This document shows positions 3,471 through 5,904 of a stretch of DNA of 5,904 nt, piece after piece; positions within the stretch are counted from its first letter, which is position 1; the number at the start of each line of letters is the position of its first letter. Below the pieces are notes generated by a model, which saw only the letters and a program-made list of their open reading frames with translations, had not been told where the DNA came from and did no database searches. The position numbers and the translations under genes were made by a program. This stretch comes from Balneolaceae bacterium (GTDB lineage Bacteria; Bacteroidota; Rhodothermia; Balneolales; Balneolaceae). The DNA is taken from NCBI GenBank assembly GCA_007134665.1, contig SLKH01000058.1, forward strand, positions 1 through 5,904, read 5' to 3'.

Positions 3471-5904
3471 ATGACCTGGAAAGAAGCAATAAAGAAATTT
3501 GCAGAGCAATCGGACATCAGTAAACCTCTAACCAATCGTATTTATGAGCTTACTGAAATCATGGAACAACTGATTCTCAGAAGAAATCAAAAATCCCTTT
3601 ACACACTTGCTGCTGAACTGCCTGTTATCACTGCCGATGTTCTGAAGAAAAAGGAATATTCCAAACCGGTAGAAGAGTTACAAAAGAAAGTTAAGAGCCT
3701 CTCAAATGATGAAATCGTAGCTCTACTGCGGGCTTACACAATTTTCTTTCATCTCGTCAACTCTCTGGAACAACATGAAATTATCCGGATTAACAGGGAG
3801 AGATCCCGAACCAGCAGTCCTGATAATCCAAGGACCGAAAGTATCAGTGATGCTGTACGCCAATTTAAAGAGGAGGGATACAGTTATCAGAAAACAGTTA
3901 ACCTATTTAAAAAACTGGATATCCAGCCGACTATTACCGCCCACCCTACTGAAGCAAGACGAAGAAGTATTTTAAACAAACAGGATCAGATTGCTGGTAT
4001 CATCAGTGAACTTGATACCGGAAATTTCACACCAGACGAACGGGATTCACTCCTTCACAGGGTCTTCAATGAACTTGTGCTTCTGATCTCTACGGATGAA
4101 GTCCGCTCCGAGCGCCTGACTGTAGAGGATGAAGTTGAGAACGGCCTTTTTTATTTTACAAACTCAATCTGGCAAACAGTTCCCAGGCTCTATAATGACA
4201 TCAGGAGAGCTTTTGACACCTATTACGATAAAACACCTGACATACCAATTATACTCCAATATCGATCCTGGATTGGCAGTGACAGGGATGGAAACCCGAA
4301 TGTAACCAGTGAAATTACCTGGAATACCCTTCTGGAACAGCGCAAGATGGTTCTTGAACTTTACCTGAAGGAACTGGATGATTTACGCCGTTACCTGAGT
4401 GTTTCCAGAAACCTGGTTGAAATACCTGAAAAGCTTGATAAATCCCTGAAAAAGGATGAGAAGGAAGTACCGGTTTCGGATCGATTCAGAAGGCGTTACA
4501 AAAATGAGCCCTTCCGCAGAAAAATTACCCATATGATGCACAGGCTTCGAAAACTGATTGCAGATTTGCGGGAAGAACCACGGCACCTGATTGAGAATGC
4601 AAAATCGTACCGGTCTGCTGACTTTATTGAGGATCTGGAGATTATTAAAGATGCACTGAAAGAATGTAACCTCCACGAAGTAGCTGCATACGGACGTTTC
4701 CACGACCTGCTGATACGTGCCCGAACATTCGGGTTTCATTTAGCTGCCCTGGACATCCGTCAGCACAGTGAGTTACACGCTAAAGCAGTCGAAGAACTTC
4801 TCAAACTGGCTGGTGTCACAAATACCTATGTGAAACTATCCGAAGAAGAAAAAGTAGAACTGCTTGTAAAAGAACTGAATAATCCGCGTCCATTGCTGCC
4901 GATTCAATCGAAAGTATCTCCCAATACAGACAGGATCCTGAGTGTATTTCAACTTCTTACTGAAATAATTGAACTGGATGAAAATGCATTTGGTGATTAC
5001 ATCATAAGTATGACACACGGTGTAAGTGATCTGCTTGAAGTACTGCTCCTGAGTAAAGAGGTGGGGCTCTGGAATTATACTGATGGCAGCGTTAACAGTA
5101 ATATTGACGTCGTCCCGCTCTTTGAGACGATCGAAGATCTTGAAAAGAGTGCCGAAATCATGCAGGTCATTTTCGAGAACAAACTCTATAGTGAACACCT
5201 TGAATCACGCAACCGGTTCCAGGAGATTATGCTTGGCTATTCCGATAGTAACAAGGATGGCGGATACCTGATGGCAAATTGGGCACTCCATAAAGCTCAG
5301 GAAGAACTTGGAGCTGTTCTTCGTAAAAATAAAATCGATTTCCGCCTGTTTCATGGACGTGGCGGAACTGTAGGAAGAGGAGGTGGCCGCTCCAACAAGG
5401 CAATCCTCGGATTACCGCCCATCAGTAATAATGGCAGAATTCGTTTTACAGAACAGGGTGAAATCATATCATTCCGGTACTCACTTCCCGACATTACCCG
5501 CAGACATCTCGAGCAGGTTGTAACTGCAGTTGCGAGAGTAACTGCCGCTGGTGAAGATGACAGTTCTGAGATTGATTTGAATGATCACTTTACAGAAATA
5601 ATGGATGATTTATCTAACCGGTCTATGAAAGTCTATCGCGATTTCATTGACCATCCGGATTTTTGGGACTGGTATCGAACAATCACGCCGGTTGAACATA
5701 TCGGGAATCTGCCGATTGCATCCAGGCCAGTTTCACGCGGAGGATCCAAATCATTACAGTTTGACAATCTTCGAGCAATTCCGTGGGTATTTGCCTGGAC
5801 TCAGGTTCGTTACAATGTTCCGGGATGGTTTGGTGTGGGTACTGCCCTTTCTGAGTTTCTGGAATCAGATCCTGATGCACTCAAGGCTTGCAGAAAGTGG
5901 TACA
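3471..5904 (+). CDS. ppc: Phosphoenolpyruvate carboxylase, 5' part (C-terminus beyond right edge)
   Basis: This cytoplasmic enzyme carboxylates phosphoenolpyruvate with bicarbonate to oxaloacetate, replenishing the TCA cycle. The frame gives 811 codons before the window ends; the family usually has about 880-930 residues, so only the last 70-120 are missing. The diagnostic motifs run in order: TAHPTEARRRS with catalytic His158 (E. coli His138), WIGSDRDGNP at 267-276 (many members have GG where this has Gly-Ser), LDIRQHS with Arg430, VVPLFETIEDL with metal ligand Glu552 (E. coli Glu506), GYSDSNKDGG with Asp592 and Lys595 (E. coli Asp543, Lys546), and FHGRGGTVGRGGG with His628, Arg630 and Arg636 (E. 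coli His579, Arg581, Arg587). SRPVSRGG and LRAIPWVFAWTQ follow. All active-site residues that I can place are present. An in-frame TAA at 3453-3455 makes ATG 3471 the first start; only a weak AAAAGA lies upstream. The C-terminal residues for aspartate inhibition lie mostly outside the window, so allosteric control cannot be judged. Confidence 0.97.
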   Translation, partial: MTWKEAIKKFAEQSDISKPLTNRIYELTEIMEQLILRRNQKSLYTLAAELPVITADVLKKKEYSKPVEELQKKVKSLSNDEIVALLRAYTIFFHLVNSLEQHEIIRINRERSRTSSPDNPRTESISDAVRQFKEEGYSYQKTVNLFKKLDIQPTITAHPTEARRRSILNKQDQIAGIISELDTGNFTPDERDSLLHRVFNELVLLISTDEVRSERLTVEDEVENGLFYFTNSIWQTVPRLYNDIRRAFDTYYDKTPDIPIILQYRSWIGSDRDGNPNVTSEITWNTLLEQRKMVLELYLKELDDLRRYLSVSRNLVEIPEKLDKSLKKDEKEVPVSDRFRRRYKNEPFRRKITHMMHRLRKLIADLREEPRHLIENAKSYRSADFIEDLEIIKDALKECNLHEVAAYGRFHDLLIRARTFGFHLAALDIRQHSELHAKAVEELLKLAGVTNTYVKLSEEEKVELLVKELNNPRPLLPIQSKVSPNTDRILSVFQLLTEIIELDENAFGDYIISMTHGVSDLLEVLLLSKEVGLWNYTDGSVNSNIDVVPLFETIEDLEKSAEIMQVIFENKLYSEHLESRNRFQEIMLGYSDSNKDGGYLMANWALHKAQEELGAVLRKNKIDFRLFHGRGGTVGRGGGRSNKAILGLPPISNNGRIRFTEQGEIISFRYSLPDITRRHLEQVVTAVARVTAAGEDDSSEIDLNDHFTEIMDDLSNRSMKVYRDFIDHPDFWDWYRTITPVEHIGNLPIASRPVSRGGSKSLQFDNLRAIPWVFAWTQVRYNVPGWFGVGTALSEFLESDPDALKACRKWY

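Noticed and set aside
3271..3489. A 72-residue minus-strand frame across the ppc leader.
   Set aside because: It overlaps the ppc start and contains the palindrome; its composition is not protein-like and it has no plausible family features.
4383..5198. Two minus-strand frames (118 and 120 residues) inside ppc.
   Set aside because: They are antisense shadows of a strongly conserved coding frame.
1..5904. Searched by eye for CRISPR arrays, insertion sequence ends, tRNA genes and defence or toxin-antitoxin genes.
   Set aside because: No regularly spaced long repeats, transposase motifs, tRNA arms or such gene pairs were seen; the genes are ordinary chromosomal ones.

Overview
The window looks like an ordinary chromosomal segment from a Gram-negative bacterium, most likely of the Bacteroidota/Rhodothermota/Balneolota type. 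This is inferred from AT-leaning intergenic DNA, several starts with no clear Shine-Dalgarno sequence, a periplasmic DsrE-like protein, and an M16 peptidase with a long insertion after its zinc motif. No ribosomal or marker gene is present, so the lineage is a guess. I see no mobile element, tRNA, rRNA, CRISPR array or phage gene.

Layout. Positions 1-1418 (minus) hold the N-terminal 472 codons of a secreted M16 zinc metallopeptidase; its C-terminal part lies off the left edge. Positions 1419-1748 are a 330-base non-coding stretch with a 6+6 dyad and a direct repeat. Positions 1749-2174 (minus) encode a small exported DsrE-fold protein. Positions 2175-2468 form a divergent promoter region with a sigma70-like promoter toward the DsrE gene, two near-identical 12-mers 20 bp apart, and a degenerate heptamer array ending in an A-run. 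Positions 2469-2864 (+) encode a membrane-anchored or exported rhodanese, followed 21 bases later by an exported 102-residue protein of unknown function (2886-3194, +). These two are probably one operon. Positions 3195-3470 are non-coding and hold a perfect 12-bp palindrome of LacI-family operator type. From 3471 to the right edge (+) runs the 5' 811 codons of phosphoenolpyruvate carboxylase (ppc), with its recognisable active-site motifs intact.

How they fit together. The M16 peptidase, the DsrE-like protein, the rhodanese and the small protein all carry export signals or an N-terminal membrane segment, so the left half of the window is devoted to the cell envelope. The DsrE fold and the rhodanese fold both handle protein-bound sulfane sulfur in characterised systems, so their head-to-head arrangement suggests, but does not prove, a shared extracytoplasmic sulfur or redox role. 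The carboxylase is a separate cytoplasmic anaplerotic enzyme with its own upstream region. I found no clearly new system. The most interesting leads are the regulatory architecture of the DsrE-rhodanese intergenic region and the palindrome upstream of ppc.
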